Positions 32,346 to 42,730 of a stretch of 64,000 bases of DNA are shown here, piece by piece. Both the position numbers and the translations under genes were made by a program. Below the pieces are notes generated by a model. It ran no database searches, was not told where the DNA came from, and saw only the letters and a program-made list of their open reading frames with translations. Within the stretch, counting starts at the first letter, position 1; the number at the start of each line of letters is the position of its first letter. The stretch covers positions 2,108,001-2,172,000 of the forward strand of contig JAUZTG010000029.1 in NCBI GenBank assembly GCA_030734395.1, in the 5' to 3' direction. Source of the stretch: Sarocladium kiliense. Taxonomy: Eukaryota; Ascomycota; Sordariomycetes; Hypocreales; Sarocladiaceae.

Positions 32346-34218
32346 TCAAGTATGTATTCCAAGGCCATCCCACACGCTGGCTCGAAGAAGCTTTGTCGTC
32401 TGACTGTCGTCGTAATAACCGCCGCTTGGGTCCGCGAAGAAGCGGATGCCGAAGCACTTCCCAGCAGGGTGATACACCCTGGTCGAAATCACAGTCCTGT
32501 CATTGACGAAAACCTCCAGTACGCTTCTATCAAAGAAAGCACGCACGGTAAGATGTTCTTCAGTGTCTTGACCTTGTTGTATCCTAGAGGTGAAGAGTGT
32601 ATGCGGTGCTGATTCAAATCCGTGATTGATCTTAGGGTCTTCCGTAGGTGGTCGATGGATGGTAAACTCTTCAGCGTCTGGATGCCATGCAAGTGTGGTT
32701 CGGTGATCGAAGTCTAAAGTTGTTAAAGGACGTAAAATCATCAGGGTGAGGATTCGATGATCACTTACTTGGGTCGTGGGCGACTTCGATTCCGACGCGC
32801 TTGCATGTCTGGCTGACCGCGAACTCGGCTACAAGCTCCCAATTACTCGAGTCTAGAGGAATCAAGTGACTACACAAGTCCGTCAACTCTGCAGGCAACG
32901 GTGCAGCCTGGGACCGCAATTCCTGACATCCACGTCGAAGTCCTGCAAGTCGTGGTTCTGGGCTGATACGCAAGGTATGAATGGTATGTGTTTCGTTGGA
33001 TGCATCGGCAACCACCTCTAGCGAAGTGATGGATTGTAGCGGCGTCTTACGGGCCCTTGTCACCCCGTGCATAGTCATTAAATGGACGACCCGAGGAAGC
33101 GATATGAGAGAACTCCATCCCTGACTATGACGGCAGCTGTCTGAAAGATCTTCTTCCGTGATCCAGCCATAGACAATATGCTGCGACGTTATGGGATCCC
33201 AAAAAGCATTGGCAGCAAGGAAGCATCCGTGATCGAAGATACCAGCGAACTCGTACTCTGTCAATGGATCATCCACCGTGGGACGGTTGGCTGAAGGCCG
33301 GACGGACATCCAGTGTTGGCACCGCGTATGACGAAGTTGTCGTGCGGAGTCCATAGGGAAACTCGACTTATCTGGTGAGAGTGCTCCTTCAACCTTGATG
33401 ATGACGAAGTCTCGAGAGACCCCGGAATCATTGGCCAAGGTCATCAAATTCGCCACCTCCCAGTTGACACCAAAATCGCCAGACCAGCGAGATGGGCAGA
33501 AGTTTTGACCAACGTCGACCAAAGGGCCCTTGTACTCCCATTTACGAATATCGGAGGTATCAACGGCATAGACGAAAGCAGTTGGGGTTTTGGCGACAAT
33601 GCCGCCTGAAATCAGGCCGTATAAGTTGGACGACTTGTCGTTGCCACTTTGTTGCCCTCGAGAGTCCCAAATGGCAAAGCTTGGATCCCTCCAACCTGTG
33701 ACTGCGAGATTCGAAGGTGGGCCAGGAAGGATAGGATTTCCCTCGTGACGCTTCCAAGTCTTTCCGCCATCTCCAGAGACTGCCAGACTCAGGGTCTCGC
33801 TTCCCACGACATATGGCAGCGTGTAATGGATGGGAAGATGGTTGACAGATGTATAGACAATAGTAAGCTCTCCAGGATTCCCATCTATACCAGTAGCGCG
33901 CAGGCAGCCTGTGAAGACTCCTTTATGGTCATAGTCTGCTGATGGCTCGAGAGCGGGCTCTGGGAAGGTTTCCCATGATATCAAATCGCGTGACGTGGCG
34001 TGTCCCCAGGACATGTTTCCCCAGATGTTTCCATGAGGGTTCCATTGGAAGAAGAGATGGTACAGCCCTGTTTTCGGGTCATATCCAGGACCACATGGAT
34101 CGTTGAGCCATCCATTCGGAGCGGTGACATGGAAAAGTGGCCTGAATCTGGATGCGAGGACCGCATCTTGTGTCTCGCCACATTCAACAGGTAGACTGGT
34201 CTTCGTATCATGTTCCAT
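32346..34218 (-). CDS. glycoside hydrolase family 32 (beta-fructosidase: invertase/inulinase type)
   Basis: CDS complement(32346..32713, 32769..34218), 605 residues, one 55-nt intron. The five-bladed propeller starts with WLNDPCG (residues 37-43), the WMNDPNG block whose Asp (D40) is the nucleophile. WRDP follows (R177, D178, transition-state stabiliser). The acid/base block is NWEVAN with E254: the Cys of the usual WECP motif is Val here. The C-terminal beta-sandwich carries FFDRSVLEVFVNDR, which fits GH32. No signal peptide is visible, so the enzyme may be intracellular and act on imported sucrose or fructo-oligosaccharides. The gene is divergent with a sugar permease, which supports that reading. 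Upstream ATGs in the same frame were not found. Confidence 0.88.
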
Positions 34219-35015
34219 GATGGGTGCTTTCGATTTGAATTGGCAGCCGCGAGGTGCAGTTGTCTGAAAGAATTGCGCGCTGTATGAGGTCCAGCCGTGG
34301 GCAACGATAAAGAAAGGTCCGCGAAGGGTCCGCGCGATTGAATTTAGTAATGAGGTTGGATCATTGCGAATGAAGGCGCTCCTTCGTTAGATAGCAACCT
34401 ATCTGAAGAATGGTAACTAGAAAATGAAGCCAACTCTGTGTCCAATCAACAAGTTGAGTTGAGCCGTAGATGGCAATCGCCTCTGCCGACTTGAGTATTG
34501 TGCTTTGGTTGACACGTTGAGAGTCAATTGATCCATCTTCGCGCGAGGACGAGCAGTGCTCCGCAATAAGCGAGGGCTGTTCCCAGCTAGTCGCCCGCCG
34601 CTGCTGCAGAAGCTGGATCTTAGACCAATGCCCTCGCTTACAGCGGGGCTACATTGATGGCACATGGCACTAAGTTCACAAGTCGTCTAATTAGCTGAGA
34701 GTTGGCGTACTTAGAGGAGAGGCGTCGCTTGGAGTGGAGTCGTCCTCCTAAAGTCAATGATCCCCGCGAGGAATCTCCCGCTCAACTTCCGAGCATGTGG
34801 TCGCGGGGAAGTGAGCGATTGGCTCTTCCTAAACTGTTCCCCATGTACTATGGTATCTGGCAGGGAATTGAGGTTCATATCTGAGAACTACGATCCGACA
34901 GCCTTATAAGACCCCAGGTTGAGATGCCTCGATATGGCCCCAGATGAACGAAAGAAAAGGCATCAGTGGCTCAACACCACTTTCTCTGCCTCATCAAAAC
35001 GCTCTTCTACCCAAT
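34219..35015. promoter_or_regulatory. shared divergent promoter of GH32 and sugar permease, with CreA-like sites
   Basis: Three matches to the fungal carbon-repressor consensus SYGGRG are visible: GCGGGG at 34643-34648 and 34803-34808 and GTGGAG at 34734-34739. The consensus is short, so single matches mean little, but three within 170 bp at a sugar-utilisation promoter fit glucose repression. Confidence 0.4.
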
Positions 35016-36861
35016 ATGTCTAAGACACATTCGATCGCTATGGAAAAGTCTTCTGCGGCATCGGAGGTTATGCCTGATAGCCTCCTGGCTGACGCCGAAG
35101 CCGCCATGGCGTGGGAGCATACCCTCACTGCCCGAAGGGCATGGAAATTGTACCGGACAGCTGTCGGATATAGTCTGTTTGTCTCTCTCCTGCTTGTCAT
35201 GGAAGGATTCGATACGAAGGTCGTGGGCTCACTCTATGCGGTTCCGGCATTCAAGGAGGCTTTTGGAACTCGCAACGACGACGGGACCTACGAGATCCCG
35301 GCTGCCTGGCAAAGCGGTATCAGCGCAATCAATGGTGTCACAGCTATCATGGGAATGTTCTTGGGTGGCTGGGCTTCCGAGAGATTCGGGTTCCGCAAAA
35401 CGATGATGGGTGGCCTGTTGTCCATGCCTCCGATCATTTTCGCTTTCTTCTTCGCCTCAGGACTCGAAGTGTACGCCGTCGCCAACTTTCTTTTTGGTAA
35501 GTTCAAGGCAGCAGTTCTTGCTTCGTACAGCGTCCAAAGAGTGTCACTAACAGATATTACCCAGGCTTCCCCATTGGAATATTCCAGAGTGTCACTACGG
35601 TCTATATCGCAGAGATTATGCCCACTGCTCTCCGCCCTTATCTCACAAGTTGCAATTCGATGGCTTGGGTGAGTTGTCTGGGATACGGATTTGATGCATG
35701 TTGAGACTGACGAAGTTAAAGGCTGTGGGCCAACTCTTGAACGCGGGGGTATTCCGTGGCTGCCTCCAGTTGCCCAGTCCATGGACATATCGGGTCCCCT
35801 TTGCGCTTCAGTAAGTGTTTGTTTTCATCAGATGTAAGAGACAGGGGAGATGCTAACATCATATGGAGATGGTTCTGGCCATGCTTCCTCATCATCGGTA
35901 TCTGGAGGGCCCCAGAGTCTCCTTGGTGGCTTGTCAGACAGAACCGACTTCAGGATGCCGAAGCAGTGCTCAAGCGAATTACTTCTCCAGACCTAGGCAT
36001 CGACACCGGAAAGATTGTATCGCTCATGATTTTCACCACGAACCACGAGCGGGAGATTGAATCTGGCACCACTTACGCTGCTTGCTTCAAAGGCGTCAAT
36101 TTGCGCAGGACTATCATTGTTATGGGAATTTACAGTATGCAGTGTCTGACTGGTGCACCCCTCAGGGCATGGATGACCTACTTCTTTACCCAAGCTGGCT
36201 TGCCCGCCGATCAGTCGTTCAACATGACCATCGTGGCATTGTCTCTCGCCATTTTGGGAGTCATTGGCGCTGTAAGTCTTCTCTGCCACTTGACACTGCC
36301 CAACGGTCGGTTCATTCACTAATTACAACCTGACAGTGGGTTGTCCTCACGTATCTAGGCCGCAGAAGGATGCACCTCTGCGGAATTTCTATCTCTATTG
36401 CCCTATTCACAGCAATTGGAGCCATGGGAGTTGAGATGAATAAGTCGAACGCCACTGCACTGGGCTGGGGAATCGGATCTATCCTTGCGATAGACGCCTT
36501 CTTGGCAAATCTTCTGATTCTCCCGGTGTCTTTTGCTATGGTTACGGAAATCCCCTCCTCCCTCCTCCGCAGCAAATCGGTTGTCATTGCCCGCAACTTC
36601 TACACCGTCGTGAACATATTTGCCGGAACAATTACGCCATACATGATCAATCCCACTGCTTGGGCTTGGGGAGCAAAGACTGGGTTCTTTTGGGCGGGAG
36701 CTTGCTTGATCGGGCTTATCTTTACATTCTTCATGGTTCCAGAGTCCAAGGATCGTACGACTGCGGAGATGGATATTCTCTTCGAGCAGAAGGTCAGTGT
36801 CCGCAAGTTCAGGACCACGGAAGCCAAGTTATCCCAGGTTGGTGGAGCCGCATCGGCTTAG
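35016..36861 (+). CDS. MFS sugar transporter, maltose/alpha-glucoside permease-like
   Basis: CDS join(35016..35496, 35565..35668, 35722..35810, 35869..36271, 36337..36861), 533 residues; four introns. An in-frame ATG at 34944 would add 24 residues; 35016 has A at -3 and better matches the family's short N-terminus, but the choice is open. Sugar-porter signatures are present: SLLLVMEGFDTK in helix 1, GGWASERFGFRK in loop 2-3, IAEIMPTALR, the PESPWWLVRQNR motif after helix 6 and PESKDRTTAEMDILFEQ after helix 12. The ADAEAAMAWEHTLTARRAWKLY-type N-terminus is typical of fungal MAL31/MPH-like permeases, proton symporters for disaccharides at the plasma membrane. With GH32 divergent next to it, sucrose or fructo-oligosaccharide uptake is plausible. 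Confidence 0.87.
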
Positions 36862-37284
36862 GGACAGAAGCCTCGATTTGGTACGCCGCTCGCATTGCCA
36901 TTGTTTGGACATGTCGTGGGTATTGGGACAGAGAGGAATGGATGTTGTCTAGTACGTCTGATCAACTCGGCGTAGCCCTTTTCATAGCATTCAATATAAG
37001 CTACCTTTGGACATTTACGACCTATGCAAAAGGAGCATTGTGACTGACTGGCCAAGCTTATGCTAAACTGCTTGTACGAGGTTGCTCCATGTCACCGAGT
37101 TTTGCCGCTAAATTCTTGTTAACCATTGTGTTAAGGAAAGCTGTGTGGCTCCATGGTATCAAGAGACATACAAGCGAAGCGCAAGAGTCAAGAGTCTACG
37201 GTACCTGAAGGGGCTACAACCTGTCATGCAAGTGCCCAAGAAGAGTCCACGTATATGAAAAGAATCCTGATCATTACGATTGCA
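36862..37284. other. intergenic region between convergent genes
   Basis: The 3' ends of the sugar permease and the nucleotidase meet here. Nothing further seen. Confidence 0.5.
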
Positions 37285-38349
37285 TCAGTGGCTAGCCTCT
37301 ATCTTGTTCATGACCTTGAGCAGCGAAGGGTGAAGATCCCCCCATGCCACCACCAAGCCTCTGTTACGGCTCAGATCTCTTCCAGCACCAAAGTCAATCG
37401 CCATTCCATCCAGATCTGTCACCTTACCTCCGAGCTCTGTGAAGATGAGCTGCGTACCTGCATGGTCCCAAATGTGCATGCGCGACGTAGGACCTGACGG
37501 CACCCAGAACTGCGCATTTCCATCTCCGATGATCAAGGCGGCGTAGCGAATGTGTGAGGACCACAGCTCGATACCTGGGAACTCTGCATCAAAATGCGCC
37601 GCTAACTCAGCGACGATATCGTGTCGAGTGACCTTGCAGGCAGTAGAGCCGACAATCTTCAGAGCACCAGATCGGTTCGATGGGACCGCCATCAAAGTAA
37701 TGGGCTCACTGAGACCCTGGGGTGTCATGGATCGGAGCGTTGAGCCTTGTCCCCGAACTGCTGAGAGTAAGACGCCGAAGCTCTTCTCGTCAATGGCTGT
37801 CTCCGAAACTCGAGTCGTTCCGGCACTGATGTTCGGGCAGCCAAGGACGCCTACCACCTCTTTGCCTTCCTCAACCAAAGACAGTGAGACTCCATATTGT
37901 TGCCCTTTGAGAAATGTGGCTGTTCCGTCAATGGGATCTATGACCCAAAATCGACCCTTGTCGCCACCTTTGCCTTGTCCGCCCAAGTCGATCCAGCCAA
38001 GCAACTCGTCTACAGAAGCTGGGTGAGGAACCTGTAACCCTACTTGGGACAAGTTTGAAGATTCGGTGATAGAAAGCACCAATTCGTATACTTTCATGCA
38101 CAGTGATTCATCTTTTCTGAGCGTAGCCGAAGTCTCTTCGCCAAGAAAGGAGTCACTCGGAAAAGCACGGTGAAGGAGGCCAATCAGGACAGCCTGAGCT
38201 GCGAAGTCGGCGATGGTCACTGGTGAATCGTCGTCCTTTGAAATCTCCTTGACTCTTGATTGGACTTGTTTCGTCAAGATCGAAGCCAGAAGCACCGCCG
38301 ATTCCGCGACTTGTCGCTCAAGCTCATGGCAGGGTGACAAAGCCATCAT
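37285..38349 (-). CDS. MET22: 3'(2'),5'-bisphosphate nucleotidase (HAL2/MET22 type)
   Basis: Single exon, 354 residues from ATG 38349 (MMALSPCHELERQV; the second Met is also possible). The Li+-sensitive inositol-phosphatase superfamily motifs are in order: DDSPVTIADFAAQ near residues 40-51, GEE at 70-72, WVIDPIDGTATF at 135-146 (Mg2+-binding D138 and D141) and IWDHAGTQLIFTELGG near the C-terminus. These fit the Hal2 branch rather than myo-inositol monophosphatase. Hal2 hydrolyses 3'-phosphoadenosine 5'-phosphate to AMP in sulfate assimilation and protects RNA-processing enzymes under salt stress. It is divergent from the phosphodiesterase gene across 701 bp. Fungal genomes often have more than one such gene, so this could be a paralogue. 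Confidence 0.85.
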   Translation of the reverse strand: MMALSPCHELERQVAESAVLLASILTKQVQSRVKEISKDDDSPVTIADFAAQAVLIGLLHRAFPSDSFLGEETSATLRKDESLCMKVYELVLSITESSNLSQVGLQVPHPASVDELLGWIDLGGQGKGGDKGRFWVIDPIDGTATFLKGQQYGVSLSLVEEGKEVVGVLGCPNISAGTTRVSETAIDEKSFGVLLSAVRGQGSTLRSMTPQGLSEPITLMAVPSNRSGALKIVGSTACKVTRHDIVAELAAHFDAEFPGIELWSSHIRYAALIIGDGNAQFWVPSGPTSRMHIWDHAGTQLIFTELGGKVTDLDGMAIDFGAGRDLSRNRGLVVAWGDLHPSLLKVMNKIEASH

Positions 38350-39050
38350 TGGATGTGTGCTCACAACGTTCGCTTGAAGTCTCAGCTGGAAATCGTCACC
38401 AAGACGTCTGACTATTTCATGTTAGCGGGTACTCACTGCATCCAGCCAGACGTGGAGACTAACACGCGACAATGGCAAAGTAAAGTTCCAAGATGCTTCA
38501 CTTTGCTGCGACCAGATCCGGAGCACATGCTAGACCACTCCAATTCGATTGGTCTCTCTTCGTCCGAAGCAATGAGTCGAGATCGCCTTGATCATTCCTT
38601 TTTGTATATTTGCTTCGCATCCTCCAATTTTCCGCTCTTCCCGATACCACTGTCACATAAGGCTCCAGTATTATAGGGCAGCTCGGCTAAAGTGGAGGCC
38701 GTGTCCCTGGTTGATGGTGAGGCCACCCTCGGATTGTTGGCTGATTGGTTTACCGATACTTTAGCTCGGATCCACGGCTGCCGATCACGTAGAAGGGATG
38801 GGAGGAAGCCGAAGGGTCTGAGTGCGATCGGCTGTCGTCGAGCTTCCTCCCAGGCTTCCATCCTTTGGGTCGAGAGCCCATGTTGCTGTGCGGTCTGGAG
38901 AATCCTCTTGAGACCGGCCCCAATAGTCAGACTGCACCGATATAAAGCGACTTCGTGCAGATTAGTTTTCAGTTTCGTGATATGAGGTAGACGGAGCTGG
39001 CTTATTTTCATCGCACTTCCTGTTCACACTGAATATTCCAACGGGCGACC
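38350..39050. promoter_or_regulatory. shared divergent promoter of nucleotidase and phosphodiesterase
   Basis: The two start codons are 701 bp apart. No TATA box or repeated element stands out. Both genes handle phosphate esters, which makes co-regulation possible but not shown. Confidence 0.4.
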
Positions 39051-39857
39051 ATGGCGAACCGACTTCGAACTACACCACAGAAAACTCGCATCGCTGGACA
39101 TCGTGGCTACAGCTCTGCTGCCCCGGAAAACACGCTCAGCGCTTTCCGCAAAGCTCGCGAAGTTGGCGGCTCTGGCGTCACCTGCGAGACTGACCTCGCA
39201 CTGACGAAAGATGGCCAGCTCGTTCTGATTCACGACGAGACAGTGGATCGCACCACCGATGGACAGGGCCTCGTTCGCGGCATGACCTACTCTGAGATCG
39301 CGCAGCTTGATGCGGGTCGATGGTTCAGCGAAGAGTTCGCAGGCGAGCGGATCCCACTTCTCAGAGACGCTCTACAACTTGGCCTGGAACTCGATATCAT
39401 TTACCAAGTCGAGCTCAAGATCTACAACAGCAACGACGAGATCTTTCCGAAACTGCGACAATTGATCGATGACCTTCAGTGCGCCCATATTGTCCAGTTC
39501 TCGTCTTTTGACTTCCTCCAGCTGCGAGAAGTCAAGAATGCTATCCCGGAGGTGCCAACAGTAGCCATCTCTCATTCACGGTTGATTGATCCGGCCGCCG
39601 TTGCACGAGAAGCTAATGTCGATGCTGTCAACTTGGAGATCCAGCATTTCCCGAGCGGGGAAGCCCACCAGATTCATGAAGGCGGCTTCGCTGTCTTTTT
39701 ACATGTGCCTGCTCCAGCGCGGCTCGCACCTATGAAGGCATACGGTGTGGATGTGGAAGCTCAGGCTGTTGAATGGGTTCGGCAAGGACTGTTAGATCAG
39801 CTCATCAGCGACGACGTAGAGCAAGTCGTTAGAATCATCAAGAAGGCCTGGTCGTAA
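39051..39857 (+). CDS. glycerophosphodiester phosphodiesterase (GDPD, UgpQ-like)
   Basis: Single exon, 268 residues, ATG in a good context (CGACCATGG). The GDPD TIM barrel is compact, as in bacterial UgpQ: AGHRGYSSAAPENT (H17, R18, E26, N27), ETDLALTKDGQLVLIHDETVDRTTDG-like block with the metal ligands E46 and D48 and catalytic H61, then YQVELKIY and FSSFDF. No signal peptide or SPX domain, so it is unlike the large fungal Gde1 and likely cytosolic. It would hydrolyse glycerophosphodiesters to glycerol 3-phosphate and an alcohol. The size and motif order resemble bacterial proteins, but this short form is also widespread in fungi, so transfer is not claimed. Confidence 0.88.
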   Translation: MANRLRTTPQKTRIAGHRGYSSAAPENTLSAFRKAREVGGSGVTCETDLALTKDGQLVLIHDETVDRTTDGQGLVRGMTYSEIAQLDAGRWFSEEFAGERIPLLRDALQLGLELDIIYQVELKIYNSNDEIFPKLRQLIDDLQCAHIVQFSSFDFLQLREVKNAIPEVPTVAISHSRLIDPAAVAREANVDAVNLEIQHFPSGEAHQIHEGGFAVFLHVPAPARLAPMKAYGVDVEAQAVEWVRQGLLDQLISDDVEQVVRIIKKAWS

Positions 39858-40445
39858 GGAGGAGACATGGAACTTGTGATGCTAAGAACTATAGAATAGT
39901 CAGTATAGATCGGGAAATAGGACCGCGTAAATGCGCTGGACAAGCCCAAGGGCCGCAAGAACACCGACTCCCAGCGCGAGTGATCAAGCCATGTGACACT
40001 GTTGGGCGGAGTTGTGATAATCCGTCAGCTGCTTCCTCATCCGATCTACTCCTTCATCACGTGGGGAGCCGGCGAAAGATCACTGGGGAACCTGAGCTGG
40101 AGACGAGGCGTCGTGATTGTGGGGAGAGAGAAGAATGGTTGTCTGGGGGTCTGGCTAAGGCACCTTTAGCGTGCGTGCCCCAGCTCTGTTGACTGCTAGG
40201 CCTGGAGTCCTCAACCACCCTCTTTCGAGGGCTTCCATCATTCACATTCCCAGATACCTCTCCGAACTTACACTGTGACCTTCGACACCAGGACTGGACT
40301 TTGGGTGGAGCTCGGTGCAGGTCTTTATTGTTAGTACTTGCACGCCATTCTCATCGCCTCTCTAACAGATGTGTCACACAGATCCTCCGACTATGCCTGC
40401 CTGAGCTGCACAACATCAGTGTATCCCGTCCGCCTGACCTATGCA
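39858..40445. other. intergenic region upstream of a Zn2Cys6 gene
   Basis: A 588-bp stretch with the terminator side of the phosphodiesterase and the promoter of the next gene. A frame open from 40338 has no earlier good start and is not conserved. No motif stands out. Confidence 0.5.
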
Positions 40446-42206
40446 ATGTCGTCGCCTGCGACTCATGACAACTCGCCTCTCGCTTCTGCTCCCATTCTGA
40501 GCTGTCGTGGTCGAGTTCGGACTGGCTGCCTCGTCTGCAGAGCGCGCAAAGTGAAGTGCGATGAACAACGCCCAACATGTCGGAAATGCATCCGCCTGAA
40601 GAAGACCTGTGTATATCGAATCCCAAGCACATGGAGTCCACCTATGGGCCTGAGTCCGGGGCAGAATGGTGAACACTTAGCTTCGTCTCACTTGAATCCA
40701 GCGCAGAATGATGCCGGAGCCATGGCACAGCTAGATGGGCTTTCCGCAGACGAGCATCACAGGTCTCCTTTGGACGACGCACCAGATCCGACCCCACAAG
40801 ACGTCGTTGGACTGCCGAACTTACATCTTCCAGCGACTGTTCATTCGGAAGAGCCGTCACCGGGTCACAGCACCAGCAGCATAGGCCAGACTCACCTTCA
40901 ATTCATCGAGTCCCCCCCAAATCGTTTTCAGCAGGCGTCCCAATTAATCTACCTCAGCATAGTAACAGACTGGATGGCTGCTTGTGAAGCACCAACTGCG
41001 TCATCATTCACTTACTTCATCGATGTGGTGGACTGCCCACTTCTGGCCCCTTTCGATCGCCTCAATTGGGACAGGGTAAAACATCACATCGTGTACGTTG
41101 GCTTTCAGCAGCCGCCAGTTGCGCAAGCTCTGCTGGCTATACAAGTTATGTATAGGGCACAGGTGGATCGTTTACCCATGGCACATGCTCTCTCGGTTTA
41201 CAAAACAGGCGTTGCCAGCTTCCGATCCGTGGTTGACAATGGGACGATGGACTTTGATGTGATTCTCATCATAGCGTTTCTGCTGTGCCTCTGTGCAGTC
41301 ACCTCGCCAAACGAAGATGACTCGCCCCTCGCAATATTTGAGGGTGCTTTCGAAGAGAGATTGCAGAATTGGCTCGTGTCTGGATCGAGGTCACCTATTG
41401 GTCTCCGTCTCTGTGCTTGGTTACAGATGCTCAGGACAGCTACGAAGCGACAAGGGAGTCCAGGGATACTGCCTGGGTCTGTTGCCAACTTGCTTTACAA
41501 GCGTGTTCAAGAGGTTCCAAGCCTGTCTCATCTCGACACGGACCAACATCCGGAACGATGTCTCTACGATGCCATCGCCGACCCAATCTTCGCATTTTAC
41601 CTTCGGCTGCATGTCATGTCCCATAGAGTTGCGAACGTGACTCATTACCATCGATCACGAACCACACCGGAGGATCAAGTCGAGGTGACTGGTCTGATGG
41701 ATACGCTCAAGACGGATCTAGCTGATCTATGGGCGAACCGACCAGTCCCACTGCGCCTGCTTCCGGATAAGATTCGAGAACATTTTTCCTCTCAGATATC
41801 CGAGCCTCTCATCGCGCTCTCCGGTTTATGCATTGCCGCTTTTCATACTGAACATATCATCATCGGACGGATCTTGGGAGATCAACCTTTCCCATCGCCT
41901 GAGGCCAAGGACGCATTGGACCAGATCCAAGTCATCGTAGATGGCGATTGGAATGTCTTTGATGGACACAGCCTCAACCCTGGGTATGCCAGGCCTCTAT
42001 TTGCCTATGCTCTGGAAGTCTGTGACAAGTCCCAGTCATCATGGGCAGCAGATCGCCTAAGGCAGATCACACAACCTCTCTGTCGTGGCAATTTTCTGGC
42101 ATCATTTGTCGAGGCTCATGGAGAAGCTCAGAGAGCTCAAAGCAGGCGTGTCACCATGAAGTTCTTCTGTTATCAGACGTTTGGGATACCGCTTCCTTTC
42201 ATGTAA
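40446..42206 (+). CDS. Zn2Cys6 fungal transcription factor
   Basis: Single exon, 586 residues, ATG at 40446 (MSSPATHDNS). The zinc cluster is close to the N-terminus with Cys 28, 31, 38, 45, 48 and 55 in GCLVCRARKVKCDEQRPTCR-type sequence (C-x2-C-x6-C-x6-C-x2-C-x6-C). The rest resembles the Fungal_trans_2 type: DWMAACEAPTASSFTYFIDVV, IAFLLCLCAVTSP, LRLHVMSHRV, and the C-terminal MKFFCYQTFGIPLPFM. The earlier in-frame extension lacks conservation and crosses a likely leader. It lies 524 bp before the saccharopine-reductase gene on the same strand and might regulate it, but this is only positional. Confidence 0.85.
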   Translation: MSSPATHDNSPLASAPILSCRGRVRTGCLVCRARKVKCDEQRPTCRKCIRLKKTCVYRIPSTWSPPMGLSPGQNGEHLASSHLNPAQNDAGAMAQLDGLSADEHHRSPLDDAPDPTPQDVVGLPNLHLPATVHSEEPSPGHSTSSIGQTHLQFIESPPNRFQQASQLIYLSIVTDWMAACEAPTASSFTYFIDVVDCPLLAPFDRLNWDRVKHHIVYVGFQQPPVAQALLAIQVMYRAQVDRLPMAHALSVYKTGVASFRSVVDNGTMDFDVILIIAFLLCLCAVTSPNEDDSPLAIFEGAFEERLQNWLVSGSRSPIGLRLCAWLQMLRTATKRQGSPGILPGSVANLLYKRVQEVPSLSHLDTDQHPERCLYDAIADPIFAFYLRLHVMSHRVANVTHYHRSRTTPEDQVEVTGLMDTLKTDLADLWANRPVPLRLLPDKIREHFSSQISEPLIALSGLCIAAFHTEHIIIGRILGDQPFPSPEAKDALDQIQVIVDGDWNVFDGHSLNPGYARPLFAYALEVCDKSQSSWAADRLRQITQPLCRGNFLASFVEAHGEAQRAQSRRVTMKFFCYQTFGIPLPFM

Positions 42207-42730
42207 CCTCGTGCATCTTAGGAGACATGGCACACCTCAGCAGGGCTTTGGCCGTGCTACAAGGATGACGACCGTGCGGCTGAGAATTTTGTCATCAAGC
42301 ATTCTTGAGGTAACAATGAGGTAGCGTGTAACGTTGAGAACTCGACGCCATATCACAGAGTGGTCAAGGAGGGTGGTAGATACTGGGCACTACGTACATC
42401 ATGAGCCAGGTTTGAGTGGCAACGCGAGTCTATCCGATTGTATCTACTTGAGAAACATTTTAGCAGCTTGCCCACAGAAGCTTGTCCGGCGACATTACAG
42501 TTTGCTGCCAGTTGCATATAAGCTGGTGCTAGTTCGTACTGAGGATCTGCAATCAAACATTACATGACAGCTAGCTCACCTTGTATCTCGGTGTGACTCA
42601 GACTCGAAGCACGCAATTGAGTTCGATGGCTTTTGTCTTCCCCATGTCAAGAACACAGGCTCGTAAAAGCAGGGGCCTCTTCATGTTAGGAATGCATTGC
42701 CCCCCCGTTTCCATTTCAAAGCAAAGAATA
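42207..42730. other. intergenic region upstream of the LYS9-type gene
   Basis: No gene supported. The leader directly before 42731 has a short C-run and A-rich DNA (CAAAGAATA) before the ATG. Confidence 0.5.

Noticed and set aside
40338..40445. Upstream extension of the third Zn2Cys6 protein
   Set aside because: The first 36 codons have no ATG in good context or conservation, and the zinc cluster is normally close to the N-terminus.
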